Counted from the first letter of the stretch, positions 26,166 to 35,668 are shown. The stretch: DNA of 64,000 nucleotides from Rubrobacter xylanophilus (GCF_007164525.1 NZ_AP019791.1:2529501-2593500); one strand, 5' to 3'. Notes: a model not told the origin generated them from the letters alone. Program-made: numbers and translations.

Positions 26166-27447
26166 CCCCGCTCCGCGATTCCTCCAGCGCCCGGCGGGTG
26201 GCCTCGTCCCGGATCTCACCGCCGTGCGCGATGCACATCGCCGAGACGATCTCGTCCTCGAAGTCCAGCTTCAGCCGGGGTCCCCCCTCCCCACCCTCCG
26301 TGATGTGCCGGAGGAGGTTGTACATGTTGCGCGCGTAGAGCTGGCTGGCGTGGATGGGCATGGTGCTCGGCAGGTTGACCGGACCCACGATCGCCACACC
26401 CCCGTGCTTGACCGTCTCCCCGGGGCGCGTGAGCTCGCAGTTGCCCCCCTGCTCCGCCGCAAGATCCACGATGACGCTCCCGGCCTTCATGCTCTCGACC
26501 ATCTCCCGGTCGACGAGCTTCGGCGCCCGCCTGCCGGGGGCCAGCGCCGTGGTTATGACGATGTCCATCTCCTTTATGCGCTCGCGCACGAGCCGCTGGT
26601 CCGCCTCCAGCTTCTCCCTGGACCACCGCTCGGGCTCCTTGCTCCCCTCGTCCTCTTCTTCGCCCTCCACGATGTACTCGTCCCGCGGCGGCTCGGCAAA
26701 GGAGTAGAACCCGAGGGCGACCATGAGCTTGCGCCAACCCTGCGGCTCGTACTCCTCCCAGCCGTCCTCCTCTTCTTTCTTCCTCTCGTCGACAGAGTCT
26801 ATGAACTCGGCGCCCAGCGACCGCGCCTGCTCCTTGGTCTCGGGCCGGATGTCGTAGGCGAAGACGTTGGCCCCGAGCCGGTGCATGATGGCTATCGCCT
26901 GCAGCCCGGCCACCGCGACCCCGAGCACCAGCACGTTCGCCGCCTTCGTGGTCCCGGCCGCCGTCGAGAGCATCGGAACGTACTTGCCCAAAGTGTTCGC
27001 CGCGATGAGCGCGCTCTTGTAGCCGGCGATGGATCCCATCGAGGAGAGCGCGTCCATGCTCTGCGCCGCGCTGGTGCGCGGTATTGCTTCGTTGGAGAAG
27101 ACGGTGACGCCCCGCTCCGCAAGCCGCTCGACCAGCCCCGGCTCCTGCGGGCCGTTGAGGAAGCAGATGAGAACCTGCCCCTCCCGTAGCATCTCCACCT
27201 CTTCCAGAGAAGGCCCGGCGACCTTGACGATCACGTCCGACTCCCCATAGACCTCCTCGGCTCCCCCCACTATCCGCGCCCCCGCCTCCTCGTAGTGCTC
27301 GTCGAGGTTGTAGTCCCACCCCGCCCCGGACTCCACGAGAACCCCGAAACCCTCCCCAACGAGCCTCGCCACGGTCTCCGGTACCAGACCGACCCGCCGC
27401 TCGCCTTCCACCACCTCCCTGGGAACCCCGACGTTCACATAAACCAT
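26158..27447 (-). CDS. NAD(P) transhydrogenase subunit alpha part 1 (NAD-binding)
   Basis: 429 residues, longer than the usual ~380. Alanine dehydrogenase/PNT family: opening VNVGVPREVVEGERRVGLVP, NAD-binding GVAVAGLQAI near residue 180 and catalytic RPGETVKHGGVAIVGPVNLP. An unusual acidic insertion of about 45 residues (around 225-285, rich in Glu, with GEEEDEGSKEPERW) lies after the NAD fold. First gene of the operon. Confidence 0.92.
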   Translation of the reverse strand: MVYVNVGVPREVVEGERRVGLVPETVARLVGEGFGVLVESGAGWDYNLDEHYEEAGARIVGGAEEVYGESDVIVKVAGPSLEEVEMLREGQVLICFLNGPQEPGLVERLAERGVTVFSNEAIPRTSAAQSMDALSSMGSIAGYKSALIAANTLGKYVPMLSTAAGTTKAANVLVLGVAVAGLQAIAIMHRLGANVFAYDIRPETKEQARSLGAEFIDSVDERKKEEEDGWEEYEPQGWRKLMVALGFYSFAEPPRDEYIVEGEEEDEGSKEPERWSREKLEADQRLVRERIKEMDIVITTALAPGRRAPKLVDREMVESMKAGSVIVDLAAEQGGNCELTRPGETVKHGGVAIVGPVNLPSTMPIHASQLYARNMYNLLRHITEGGEGGPRLKLDFEDEIVSAMCIAHGGEIRDEATRRALEESRSGGG

Positions 27448-27608
27448 TATACCGACGAGATCCCATATCGCTCAAGGTGGAATTTGTATACCTTCATGCG
27501 GAATTTTTTCGTTATCCGGGGGAGGGTTGTTCTGTAATGGGATTGTTATGTGAGGTTGATAGGCTTTTGATCCGCGTGGAACATCCAGGATCTTTTCTTG
27601 GAAGCGAG

Positions 27609-28207
27609 ATGAGGCGGTATGGGGTCTGGGGCGGGGGCCGGCTGGTGGCGGTTGGGCTGTTGTTCGGGGTGTTTGTCGGGGTTGGGGTTGTCGGCTATTC
27701 GGTATGCGGTGGCGGATCGGCGGTGGCAGGGGTCGCCGGGCCTGAGGGCGGTGTAGTGGAGGTGCCGCGGGGGAGGGAGCTGTGGCTCACGGTACCGCGG
27801 ATGGAGCGGGTGAGGGAGGTGCCGGTACGGGACGCTCCGGCTGAGGCCGAGGAGGTTCTGGACCGGGGGCGCTGCACGTGCGGGGGACGGGTTTTCCCTG
27901 GCAGGAGGAGGCGAACGTCTACATCGCCGGGCATCGGCTTGGGTATGCCGGGACGGGGAGCTATCTGCAGTTCTACGGTCTGCCGAAGCTCAGGAGGGGC
28001 GATGAGATCCTCCTGCGGGACGCCGAAGGGACCACCTACACCTATGAGGTTTTCAGGGAGTTCGTGGTCTCCCCCGACGCCGTGCGGGTGATGGAGCCGC
28101 TGCCCGGAAGAAACATCGTGTCGCTGCAGACCTGCACCCTGCCGGACCACTCCCACCGGTTGGTGGTGCAGGGCAAACTGGTCGAGGTGACGGAGCCGCC
28201 CTCCTAG
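27609..28207 (+). pseudogene. Sortase (class D/E-like), interrupted by a one-base frameshift
   Basis: The first frame from ATG 27609 gives a membrane anchor (LVAVGLLFGVFVGVGVVGYS) and linker, up to EVLDRG. From about 27872 the next frame continues ALHVRGTGFPWQ, IAGHRLGY (catalytic His), then VSLQTCTLPDHSHRLVV with the catalytic Cys and Arg. One extra G in the run GGGGG near 27865-27869 would restore one frame. All catalytic residues remain, so this could be a real recent mutation or a sequence error. Sortases attach proteins to the cell wall. Confidence 0.7.
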
Positions 28208-28698
28208 GCTCCCTTGCGCGGCCGGTAGTCCGCGGCCAGGTGCTCAGCCGGTCTGCCACCCTTGAGGTGGGTGTTCACCACCTCGGCTATCTTGTCCTCG
28301 TCGAGGTTCAGGTACCAGGTTCCGCCGTGTCCGTTCGGCCCGTAGACCACGGCGTTCGGGCCGTGCTTGCAGAAACCGAGGCAGTCCACGGAGTCCACCC
28401 GGACGTCGCGGTTCAACCCGGCGGCGCGCAGCTCGGCCTTCAGAGCCTTGCGCACCTCCTTTGAGCCCCGCTTCCTGCAGTCGCCGCCCCTGCAGAGCAG
28501 GACGTGGGCGTCGTAGGGACGCACCTTCACCGCCGGCTTGGCGGGCGCCTCCGCTCCCTTCGCGGGGAGCGGCCCCTTCAGCTTCTCTTTCTTCTTTTTC
28601 TTCTTCTTGCCGATGCCTGCCGGGCCTCCAGCTTCGCTCCTTACTGCAAATCGTTCCCAACAAAAGATATACCACGCCGGTGCGGGCGGCTGTATCAT
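28204..28698 (-). CDS. Thioredoxin-like (2Fe-2S) ferredoxin domain protein
   Basis: Up to 164 residues; the true start is unclear because the first 30 codons overlap the ppk control region. A Lys-run (residues 31-40) precedes a domain with Cys69-x4-Cys74 and Cys106-x3-Cys110 (LLCRGGDC and VDCLGFCKHGP), the NuoE-like 2Fe-2S ferredoxin signature. Such small proteins are often seen as redox carriers of unknown partner. It overlaps the sortase 3' end by four bases in convergent orientation. Confidence 0.75.
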   Translation of the reverse strand: MIQPPAPAWYIFCWERFAVRSEAGGPAGIGKKKKKKKEKLKGPLPAKGAEAPAKPAVKVRPYDAHVLLCRGGDCRKRGSKEVRKALKAELRAAGLNRDVRVDSVDCLGFCKHGPNAVVYGPNGHGGTWYLNLDEDKIAEVVNTHLKGGRPAEHLAADYRPRKGA

Positions 28699-28745
28699 TC
28701 TGGGTGCGGTTTTTCTTGGAGGTCGCCAGAGGTGCGAGAGGAGCG

Positions 28746-30851
28746 ATGACCGACGTAGTAGAGAGAACGCCCAGCCTCTCCGACCCTTCGCTGTACATAA
28801 ACCGGGAGCTTTCGTGGCTGCAGTTCAACGACCGGGTACTTGCGCAGGCGCGCGACCGGCGGCATCCGCTGCTGGAGAGGGTCAGGTTCGTGGCCATCTC
28901 TGAGACCAACATGGACGAGTTCTTCATGATCCGGGTGGCCGGTCTGCAGCAGCAGGTCATCTCCGGGCTACCCAACCCGGTACCCGACGGGATGACCCCC
29001 GAGGAGCAGCTCTCCCGCATCCACGACCACGCCGAGCGGTTCTTCGCCGAGCAGCGGCGGGTGCTCAAGGGGCTGCTCTCCGAGCTGGAGGGGGAGGGGA
29101 TCCGGGTGGTCCCCTACGGGGAGTTGCGTGCCGGGGACCGGCGGCTGTTGCGGGAGCGATTCGCGCGCGAGATACAGCCCATCCTCACCCCGCTCGCCAT
29201 AGACCCGGCCCACCCCTTTCCACACATCTCCAACCTCTCGCTCAACCTGCTGGTCGTCATTCGGGAGGGTGGCAGAACCTTCATGGCCCGGGTCAAGGTA
29301 CCCACCACCATCGACCGCTTCATCAGGCTTCCGGACCGGGAGCCCGAGGGCAACGGCGGGGGGCGGCCCGAGGTTCGGCTGGTGAGGGTGGAGGAGGTCA
29401 TAGCGGCCAACCTCGACGCCCTGTTCCCCGGCAAGAACATCGCCGCCAGCTACGTCTTCCAGGTCACCCGCAACGCGGACTTCGTCATCGAGGAGGACGA
29501 GGCCTCAGACCTTTTGCAGGCCATCGAGGACGAACTGGAGAGCCGGTGGTTCGGCCGGAGCGCCCGGCTCGTGGTCTCCGAGCGGATGCCCGAACGGCTG
29601 CGGGAGTGGCTGGCCGGGAACCTGGACATAGACCCCGGGTCGGTGTACGCGGTGCCCGAGCCGATCGGGCTGGCGGACCTCGAAGAGCTCACCGGTCTCG
29701 ACAGGCCCGATCTGCTCTACCCGCCAATCACGCCGCGGGTGCCGGCTGAGCTCAAGAGCGCCCGGTCCATCACCCAGGCCATCCGGCAGGGGGACATCCT
29801 CCTCTACCACCCCTACGACTCCTTCGCGCCGGTGGTGGAATTCGTCCGGCACGCCGCCGCCGACCCCGACGTGCTGGCCATAAAGCAGACCCTCTACCGG
29901 GTGGGTTCCAACTCGCCCATCGTGGAGGCGCTCTCCGAGGCCCGCGACGAGGAGACGCAGGTGGCGGTGATCGTGGAGCTCAAGGCCCGCTTCGACGAGC
30001 AGCCGAACATCGTCTGGGCCCGGCGGCTGGAGGCCCAGGGGGTGCACGTGGCCTACGGGCTGGTGGGGCTCAAGACCCACGCCAAGCTGTGCCTGGTGGT
30101 GCGGCGGGAGGGAGGGGGCCTCAGGCGCTACCTGCACCTGGGCACCGGCAACTACAACCCGAGCACCGCCCGGGTCTATACGGACTTCTCGTACTTCACA
30201 GATGATCCTGAGCTGGTGGAGGACGGCTCCGACCTCTTCAACTACCTCACGGGCTACTCCAACCAGCGGGAGTACCGGCGGCTGCTGGTGGCCCCCGTGG
30301 GGCTGCGGGAGCAGGTGCTGCGCCTGGTGGAGGAGCAGATCGAGCGGGCCCGGAGCGGGGGGGAGGCCCGGATCCTCTGGAAGATGAACTCCCTCACCGA
30401 CCCGAAGGTCATCGAGGCCCTCTACCGGGCTTCGCAGGAGGGGGTGCGGGTGGATCTGGTGGTGCGCGGCATCTGCTGCCTGCGGCCGGGGATAGAGGGG
30501 GTGAGCGAGAACATAAGGGTGGTCTCGCTGGTGGGGCGTTTCCTGGAGCACGCCCGGGTCTTCGTCTTCGGGGAGGGCGAGGACGAGCGGGTGTACCTGG
30601 GCAGCGCGGACATGATGCAGCGGAACCTGGACCGGCGGGTCGAGACGCTCTTCCCGCTGGAGGAGGAACGGCACCGGCGGCGGGTGCGCCGGATACTGGA
30701 GCTCCAGCTCTCGGACAACGTCAACGCCTGGGAGCTGCGCCCCGACGGCTCCTGGGAGTGGCTGCGCCCCGGAGAGGGCGAGGAGAGGGTGGACAGCCAG
30801 GCCATCCTGCTGGAGGACCCCGACGCTACTCCGCCGGGTGAAGACCGCTGA
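28746..30851 (+). CDS. ppk1: Polyphosphate kinase 1
   Basis: 701 residues from ATG 28746 behind AGAGGAGCG; full length for PPK1. N domain begins YINRELSWLQFNDRVLAQA. The phospholipase D-like core has LYHPYDSFAPVVEFV, KQTLYRVGSNSPIVEAL, the His of GLKTHAKLCLVVR (phosphorylated His region), HLGTGNYNPSTA, and RGICCLRPG. The enzyme makes polyphosphate from ATP. It neighbours a CYTH-CHAD and a SixA protein. Confidence 0.95.
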   Translation: MTDVVERTPSLSDPSLYINRELSWLQFNDRVLAQARDRRHPLLERVRFVAISETNMDEFFMIRVAGLQQQVISGLPNPVPDGMTPEEQLSRIHDHAERFFAEQRRVLKGLLSELEGEGIRVVPYGELRAGDRRLLRERFAREIQPILTPLAIDPAHPFPHISNLSLNLLVVIREGGRTFMARVKVPTTIDRFIRLPDREPEGNGGGRPEVRLVRVEEVIAANLDALFPGKNIAASYVFQVTRNADFVIEEDEASDLLQAIEDELESRWFGRSARLVVSERMPERLREWLAGNLDIDPGSVYAVPEPIGLADLEELTGLDRPDLLYPPITPRVPAELKSARSITQAIRQGDILLYHPYDSFAPVVEFVRHAAADPDVLAIKQTLYRVGSNSPIVEALSEARDEETQVAVIVELKARFDEQPNIVWARRLEAQGVHVAYGLVGLKTHAKLCLVVRREGGGLRRYLHLGTGNYNPSTARVYTDFSYFTDDPELVEDGSDLFNYLTGYSNQREYRRLLVAPVGLREQVLRLVEEQIERARSGGEARILWKMNSLTDPKVIEALYRASQEGVRVDLVVRGICCLRPGIEGVSENIRVVSLVGRFLEHARVFVFGEGEDERVYLGSADMMQRNLDRRVETLFPLEEERHRRRVRRILELQLSDNVNAWELRPDGSWEWLRPGEGEERVDSQAILLEDPDATPPGEDR

Positions 30852-31548
30852 TCCCCGCCCGCCGGACCCCGGGGAGTCGGGAGAGCTCGGCCAGCATCTC
30901 CTGCACGGGCACCTCGGACGGGAGCCGCACCTGCACCGTGTAGTGGACGGCCCCTTCTTCCACCTCGGCGTCGAGGCGCCGGAGCTCGCCGCCGTACCGC
31001 TGCAGCGTCTCCGTGACCCCCGAGACGTCCCCTTCGCCCTCCTCCAGCGTCACCTGCAGGAGACCGAACTCCATCCCGCGCCGGGCGACCACCCACGCGC
31101 GGAACTCCCGCAGCAGGTAGAGGGCCGCCAGGACGATGGCGGTGGTGGCCGCTGCCCCGAAGAAGTACCCGGCCCCGGCCGCCGTTCCGACCGCCGCCGC
31201 GGCCCACAGGCTCGCCGCCGTGGTGAGACCGCGGACGTCCAGCCCTTGCCGGAGGATCGCCCCCGCACCCAGAAAGCCGATGCCGGTCACGATCTGGGCC
31301 GCGATGCGGGTGGGGTCGAACTGTACCCCGCCACCCGCCTCCAGGGCCAGCTCGGTGAACTCCTTGAAGCCGTAGGCCGAGACCAGGGTGAAGAGCGCCG
31401 CGCCGAGGCCGAGCAGGATGTGCGTCCTGAAGCCGGCCGGCTGATCCCGCAGCTCGCGCTCGAGGCCTATGAGCCCACACAGCACCATCGCCGCCAGAAG
31501 CCGCGCCACAACCTCGAGCTGGGAGATCTCGATCTCTTCCATCTCCAA
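30826..31548 (-). CDS. MgtC/SapB family membrane protein
   Basis: 240 residues. Five hydrophobic segments in the first 150 residues with RLLAAMVLCGLIGLERELRD and TRIAAQIVTGIGFLGAGAIL, the MgtC signatures, and GLTTAASLWAAAAVGTAAG. The C-terminal 90 residues form an ACT-like cytoplasmic domain. Members influence Mg2+ adaptation or phosphate uptake. Its end overlaps the convergent ppk gene by 26 bases. Confidence 0.88.
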   Translation of the reverse strand: MEMEEIEISQLEVVARLLAAMVLCGLIGLERELRDQPAGFRTHILLGLGAALFTLVSAYGFKEFTELALEAGGGVQFDPTRIAAQIVTGIGFLGAGAILRQGLDVRGLTTAASLWAAAAVGTAAGAGYFFGAAATTAIVLAALYLLREFRAWVVARRGMEFGLLQVTLEEGEGDVSGVTETLQRYGGELRRLDAEVEEGAVHYTVQVRLPSEVPVQEMLAELSRLPGVRRAGISGLHPAE

Positions 31549-31633
31549 AGACCCTGTGCCTCTGCACCTTCAGCTGCCTCACGCCATTGTACGGGGATTG
31601 TAGGCCCCCGAGAACGGGGGGCGTAGGGCCACG

Positions 31634-33160
31634 ATGCAGGACCGCCGCGAGGTCGAGTGGCAGCTCGAGGCCCCGGACCTGGGGCGCCTCGCCGCCCGGC
31701 TCGAAGCCTTGGTCGCGGAGGGGATGCTCCTCCCGCCGCGGCGCCGGAGGATCACCGACCTCTACCTGGACACCGCCGACTGGAGTCTCTACCGGGCGGG
31801 GTACGCCCTGCGCTTGCGGAGCGCCGGCAGAGGGGCCGAGGCCACCATGAAGTCCCTGGCCGCGCGCGGCGGGGACGGGCTCCGGGAGCGCCGGGAGATC
31901 TCCGAGCCGCTCCTGAAGCCCGATGCCCGCCTCCTTGAAGGCTCCGGACCCGTGGGAAGGCGGGTGCGGGCCCTCGCCGGCCGTCGGGAGCTCGGGGTTC
32001 TCTTCCGGGTGGAGACCGACCGGACTTCCTACGCCTTCCTGCTCGCCGGTCGGAAGGCCGCGACCGTGGAGCTGGACTCCTGCGAGATCCGTGCCGGAAC
32101 CGGTGGCCGCCGCCTCCTCCGGCGGGTCGAGGTGGAGACCGAGCCTGGCGTGCCCGCCGGAGAGCTCGAGGACTTCGTCCGGGAGCTGCGCGAGACCTGC
32201 GGGCTCTCTCCGGCCGCTCTCTCGAAGTACGAGGCCGGGCTGCGGGCCGCCGGCCTCTCCCCGCCGGGGCCTCCGGAGCTGGGTCCGGAGGGGACCGGGC
32301 ACTCCCCGGTGCTCGGGGAGCTCGCCTTCGCGGTGATGCGCTCCCAGATGCGCCGCTTTCTCGCCCACGAGCCCGGGACCCGGCTCGGGGACGACCCCGA
32401 GGAGCTGCACGACATGCGGGTCGCGTGCCGGAGGCTGCGGACCGCGCTGCGGGTCTTCCGGAAGGCGCTGCCCGGGAGCGCCGCGCGCTTTCGCGGGGAG
32501 CTGGGCTGGATCGGCGGGGTGCTCGGGGAGGTCAGGGATCTGGACGTGCTCCTCGCCCAGGAAGGGGAGCTGCCGGACGGGCTGCGGCGGGCGCTGGAGA
32601 GGGAACGAGAGGAGGCCCGCGACAGGATGCTCCAGGCGCTCGACTCCCGGCGCTACTGGTGCTTCGTTGAGGAGTTCGCCGGATTTCTCCGGCGGGGGGA
32701 TCGCGGCCACACTCCGGGTGCCGACCGGCCGGTTTTGGAGGCTGCTCCCGAACTCGTGGTAGGGGAGCACCGCCGGGTGAGAGAGGCCGGTGCCCGCATC
32801 GGGCCGAACTCTCCTGCGGAGGACTACCACCGGCTGCGCCGCCGGTTGAGGAGGCTCCGCTACACGCTGGAGTTCTTCTCCGGCTTCTACGGGGCGGCGG
32901 CGCCGGAGTACATCTCCACCCTCAAGAATCTGCAGGACCTGCTCGGGGAGCACCAGGACGCCGCTGTCGCGGCGGCTACGCTGCGGCATCTCGCGCGCGA
33001 GGGACGCACGGCCGTGGCGGAGGGGCTCGCGCGGGCCTGCGAGGAGCGGGCGCGCGAGTTGCGGGGTCTCCTCCCCGGGCGCTACCCGGAGATGGAAGGG
33101 CCGCTCTGGCAGAGGCTGCGCCGGGAGATGGAGCGGCGCCGTTCGAGCTCGGAAAGCTGA
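31634..33160 (+). CDS. CYTH and CHAD domain protein
   Basis: 508 residues. The N-terminal CYTH triphosphate tunnel domain (about 1-210) shows EVEWQLEAPD, the paired RRRRITDLYLDTADWSLYR and KYEAGLR end. The CHAD domain (about 225-500) is helical and rich in conserved His and Arg (EELHDMRVACRRLRTALR, YHRLRRRLRRLRYTLEFF). CYTH domains cleave triphosphate or polyphosphate, CHAD binds polyphosphate granules. Close to ppk1, which supports a polyphosphate role. Confidence 0.9.
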   Translation: MQDRREVEWQLEAPDLGRLAARLEALVAEGMLLPPRRRRITDLYLDTADWSLYRAGYALRLRSAGRGAEATMKSLAARGGDGLRERREISEPLLKPDARLLEGSGPVGRRVRALAGRRELGVLFRVETDRTSYAFLLAGRKAATVELDSCEIRAGTGGRRLLRRVEVETEPGVPAGELEDFVRELRETCGLSPAALSKYEAGLRAAGLSPPGPPELGPEGTGHSPVLGELAFAVMRSQMRRFLAHEPGTRLGDDPEELHDMRVACRRLRTALRVFRKALPGSAARFRGELGWIGGVLGEVRDLDVLLAQEGELPDGLRRALEREREEARDRMLQALDSRRYWCFVEEFAGFLRRGDRGHTPGADRPVLEAAPELVVGEHRRVREAGARIGPNSPAEDYHRLRRRLRRLRYTLEFFSGFYGAAAPEYISTLKNLQDLLGEHQDAAVAAATLRHLAREGRTAVAEGLARACEERARELRGLLPGRYPEMEGPLWQRLRREMERRRSSSES

Positions 33161-33170
33161 GGGAGGGGTG

Positions 33171-33674
33171 ATGCCTGTGGATCTCTATCTCGTGCGGCAC
33201 GCCGTCGCCCACGTGCGCGACCCGGAGCGCTGGCCGGACGACGGCCGGCGGCCGCTCACGCCCCGGGGAGAGCGCAAGTTCCGCGCCGCGGCCCGGGGAC
33301 TCTCGCGGCTGCTGCCCGCCGCGGAGGTGGTGCTCCTGAGCAGCCCCTACGAGCGGGCCTGGAGGACCGCCCGGATACTCGCCGAAGAGGGAGCCTGGCC
33401 GGGCCCGATCTCCTTAGGTGCCCTGCTGCCCGGTGCGCGGGTGGAGGAGACAGCGGCGGCCCTCGCGGAGCACGTCGGGACGGTCGTCGCCGTCGGTCAC
33501 CGTCCCTCGCTGCACCGGCTGGCGGCGTATCTCCTCACCCGGGAGGCCGAAGGCGCGGAGATCCGGATAAAGAAGGGCGGGGCCGCGTACCTCGGCTTCG
33601 AGGGGCCTCTGGAGCCGGGTGCCGGAGAGCTGCGGTGGCTGCTCACCCCGAAGATGCTCCGTTCGCTCGCCTGA
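33171..33674 (+). CDS. SixA-type histidine phosphatase
   Basis: 167 residues from ATG at 33171 (GTG 33168 is one codon earlier), 10 bp after the CYTH-CHAD stop with GGGAGGGG. The catalytic LVRHAVAH opens the protein, Arg in YERAWRTARIL, and the second His in VVAVGHRPSLH. Small histidine phosphatases of the SixA group dephosphorylate phospho-His proteins; here adjacency suggests a phosphate-related role. Confidence 0.88.
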   Translation: MPVDLYLVRHAVAHVRDPERWPDDGRRPLTPRGERKFRAAARGLSRLLPAAEVVLLSSPYERAWRTARILAEEGAWPGPISLGALLPGARVEETAAALAEHVGTVVAVGHRPSLHRLAAYLLTREAEGAEIRIKKGGAAYLGFEGPLEPGAGELRWLLTPKMLRSLA

Positions 33675-34332
33675 GGGGGATCTGGACCAGGGGTTCTGGC
33701 GGCGGGTACCGCCGCTTCAGGTCCAGCAGCGAGAGCTCGACCCGGTCCACGAGGAGCCGCCCCACCGGCCACCCGCGGTAGCGCTCGATGGTGGAGATCA
33801 GAGCCTGCGGCGCCGGGGTTCCGTCCGGCACCTGGAAGTAAGCGAGCGTGAGGTGCGGCGGTCCCGGGGGCTTCTTCAGGCCGCAGTTCCGGCACAATAC
33901 GGACCTCAGGCGCTCCATCCGCCCCTCGTCGTGCACCTCCACGAAGGCCGCGCCCGGGAAGGCGTTGAGGCCCTCGAGGCGCACCTCGAAGGCTTCGAAA
34001 CCCGAGAGGGCCCTCGAGGCCCTCTCCCCGAGCTCCGCTATCCGGTCGCGGGGGATCTCACCCGTCTTTCCCGGGTCCTCCGCCGCGAAGCCGGCCATCA
34101 CCAGCGTTATGTGCAGGAAATGGTCCGGGTGCAGCGAGACGAAGGGGAAGGGCCGCAGGGCCTCGCGCAGGGGCTCTAGCCGCTCGCGGAGGCCCTGCGC
34201 GTCCACCGGGACGATGAACGAGGCCGAGCGGTCGTGACCGTTCCGCCAGTTCGGGTCCATGTAGCCCCCGAACTCCAGCCGACCTTCCCGGACGAAGCGC
34301 CGCCAGATGCGCTCGTAGACGTCCACGCCCAT
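33643..34332 (-). CDS. 2'-5' RNA ligase/cyclic phosphodiesterase family (LigT-like) protein
   Basis: 229 residues. Two H-x-T motifs, HITLVMAGF (about residue 74) and HLTLAYFQV (about 159), define the 2H phosphoesterase fold. The N-terminal GGYMDPNWRNGHDRSASFIV is less usual. 2H enzymes act on RNA 2'-5' or cyclic phosphates. The gene overlaps the 3' end of the convergent SixA gene by 32 bases. Confidence 0.83.
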   Translation of the reverse strand: MGVDVYERIWRRFVREGRLEFGGYMDPNWRNGHDRSASFIVPVDAQGLRERLEPLREALRPFPFVSLHPDHFLHITLVMAGFAAEDPGKTGEIPRDRIAELGERASRALSGFEAFEVRLEGLNAFPGAAFVEVHDEGRMERLRSVLCRNCGLKKPPGPPHLTLAYFQVPDGTPAPQALISTIERYRGWPVGRLLVDRVELSLLDLKRRYPPPEPLVQIPLRRANGASSG

Positions 34333-34573
34333 GAATCTACCAGCCGGCGCGCCCGCCCACGACCCCGTTTATGAGCCCTGGCGCAGTCTCTCCGCGCGCT
34401 CGCACCCTCGAGGATCCGGCCGGTGCGGGCAGGGCATCTGCGGGGCAATGATCTCCACCGGTTTGCTTCCTCCTCTGCGGCGGCGCCCCTCTCGGATCAG
34501 GGGCGTCTTCTGCGGGTCCCTCGTTTGCTCCGTGTGCTTGCCGGAGCCCCTGACGTACCGGGGGAGGGACAGA
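34333..34573. other. Intergenic region without recognised feature
   Basis: About 240 bp between two minus-strand genes. No tRNA cloverleaf, strong hairpin, or family-matching short protein is visible. It must contain the promoter of the LigT-like gene on the minus strand, which I cannot fix. Confidence 0.4.
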
Positions 34574-35668
34574 TCAGAACCGGGGCATCCCGGCTACGCC
34601 GCCGAGCTCCTCGCGCAACAACCGGGCGTTCTCCTCGCCGCGGACGAGGTCCACCCGGGCACCGCGGGAGGCGGCTAGCTCCAGCAGGGCGTCGAGCAGC
34701 GGCTTTGTGCGGGTGGGCTCGCCGGAGAACGGGCTCTTCTCGGCGGTTATGTCCGTTACGGCCAGCCCGTCGGCGTCCGACCACCGGACCTCGCCCTCCA
34801 GGTCCCACAGGACGGCCAGGTGGTGCACCCGGTTCTCCTCCTGCAGGGCCTTGAGGGTGGGTTCGAGTCCGCGGACGCCGCTCTCCCGGATCTTCTCCAG
34901 CAGCCCGCGCTGGCGCCGGCGCTCGGCCTCCATCCTTGCGGCCTCGAGCCGTTCCAGGAGCTCGCCCTCCGGAGCCCCGAGGTCCACGTGCTCTTCGGCC
35001 ACCACCCTCTCCCGCACGTCCTCGGGGAGGTTTTTGCGCAGCCCGGCGGTCCTCTCCTTCGGGCCCGCCAGGATCAGACGCCGCACCCCCTCCCGGAAGG
35101 TCACCTCCCGGATGAGCTCCCCGAGCTGGTTGTAGTAGCGGTGCACGTTGGCCTCCGACCGGCGGCTCATCGGGTCGTGGTCTGCCTTGCCCCGCGGCCC
35201 CGGAGTCTGGGGAGAGAGGTCCACCTCCCGGTAGCCGCGGGCCGTCTCGCCGCTCTCCAGCGGGGAGACCACGAAATATCGGAACCGTTCGGCGTCGACG
35301 ACCGCCGCGCCGTAGGGCTCGTAGGCGTCGAGGGCCAGCAGGAGCGGAGCGGTGTGGGGCTCCCCCCACCGGAAGCCTTCGGGAAGGTCCAGGTTCAGCC
35401 GGTATATCTCGAGCAGGCCGTCCTCGGCCGCGAAGACGGCCAGCGTCCGGCCGCCGGGGTGGGTCTCGGACTCCAGACGCTCCCTCACCCGTCGTTGAAC
35501 GGCCTCCGGCACCCCGAGGTCGTCCATCGCCTCCCGCAGCCGCAGCAGGTAGGCCCGCTCCTGGTTCTCGGGCCTGTCGGCGCTCACCCCGAGGTAGGCG
35601 GAGAGTACGGGGCCGGGATGCCCGGCGACGGACTCTGCGGCTGCCCTGACCTCTTCCTTCCGTGCCAT
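34574..35668 (-). CDS. baeRF/VLRF1-type (Vms1-like) release-factor family protein
   Basis: 364 residues from ATG 35668 (MARKEEVRAAAESVAG) behind GGGAGAGGTG; the open frame continues up to 36061 but in poor coding context. The central domain (about 115-240) is eRF1 domain 2-like, with TARGYREVDLSP, and the C-terminal domain 3-like part holds AVTDITAEKSPFSG. This matches the bacterial/archaeal eRF1-like family (baeRF). Eukaryotic relatives release stalled peptides from tRNA; the bacterial role is unknown. Confidence 0.7.
   Translation of the reverse strand: MARKEEVRAAAESVAGHPGPVLSAYLGVSADRPENQERAYLLRLREAMDDLGVPEAVQRRVRERLESETHPGGRTLAVFAAEDGLLEIYRLNLDLPEGFRWGEPHTAPLLLALDAYEPYGAAVVDAERFRYFVVSPLESGETARGYREVDLSPQTPGPRGKADHDPMSRRSEANVHRYYNQLGELIREVTFREGVRRLILAGPKERTAGLRKNLPEDVRERVVAEEHVDLGAPEGELLERLEAARMEAERRRQRGLLEKIRESGVRGLEPTLKALQEENRVHHLAVLWDLEGEVRWSDADGLAVTDITAEKSPFSGEPTRTKPLLDALLELAASRGARVDLVRGEENARLLREELGGVAGMPRF

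Noticed and set aside
34333-34573. Possible tRNA or small RNA in the gap before the baeRF gene
   Set aside because: No cloverleaf stems or T-loop sequence could be found on either strand.
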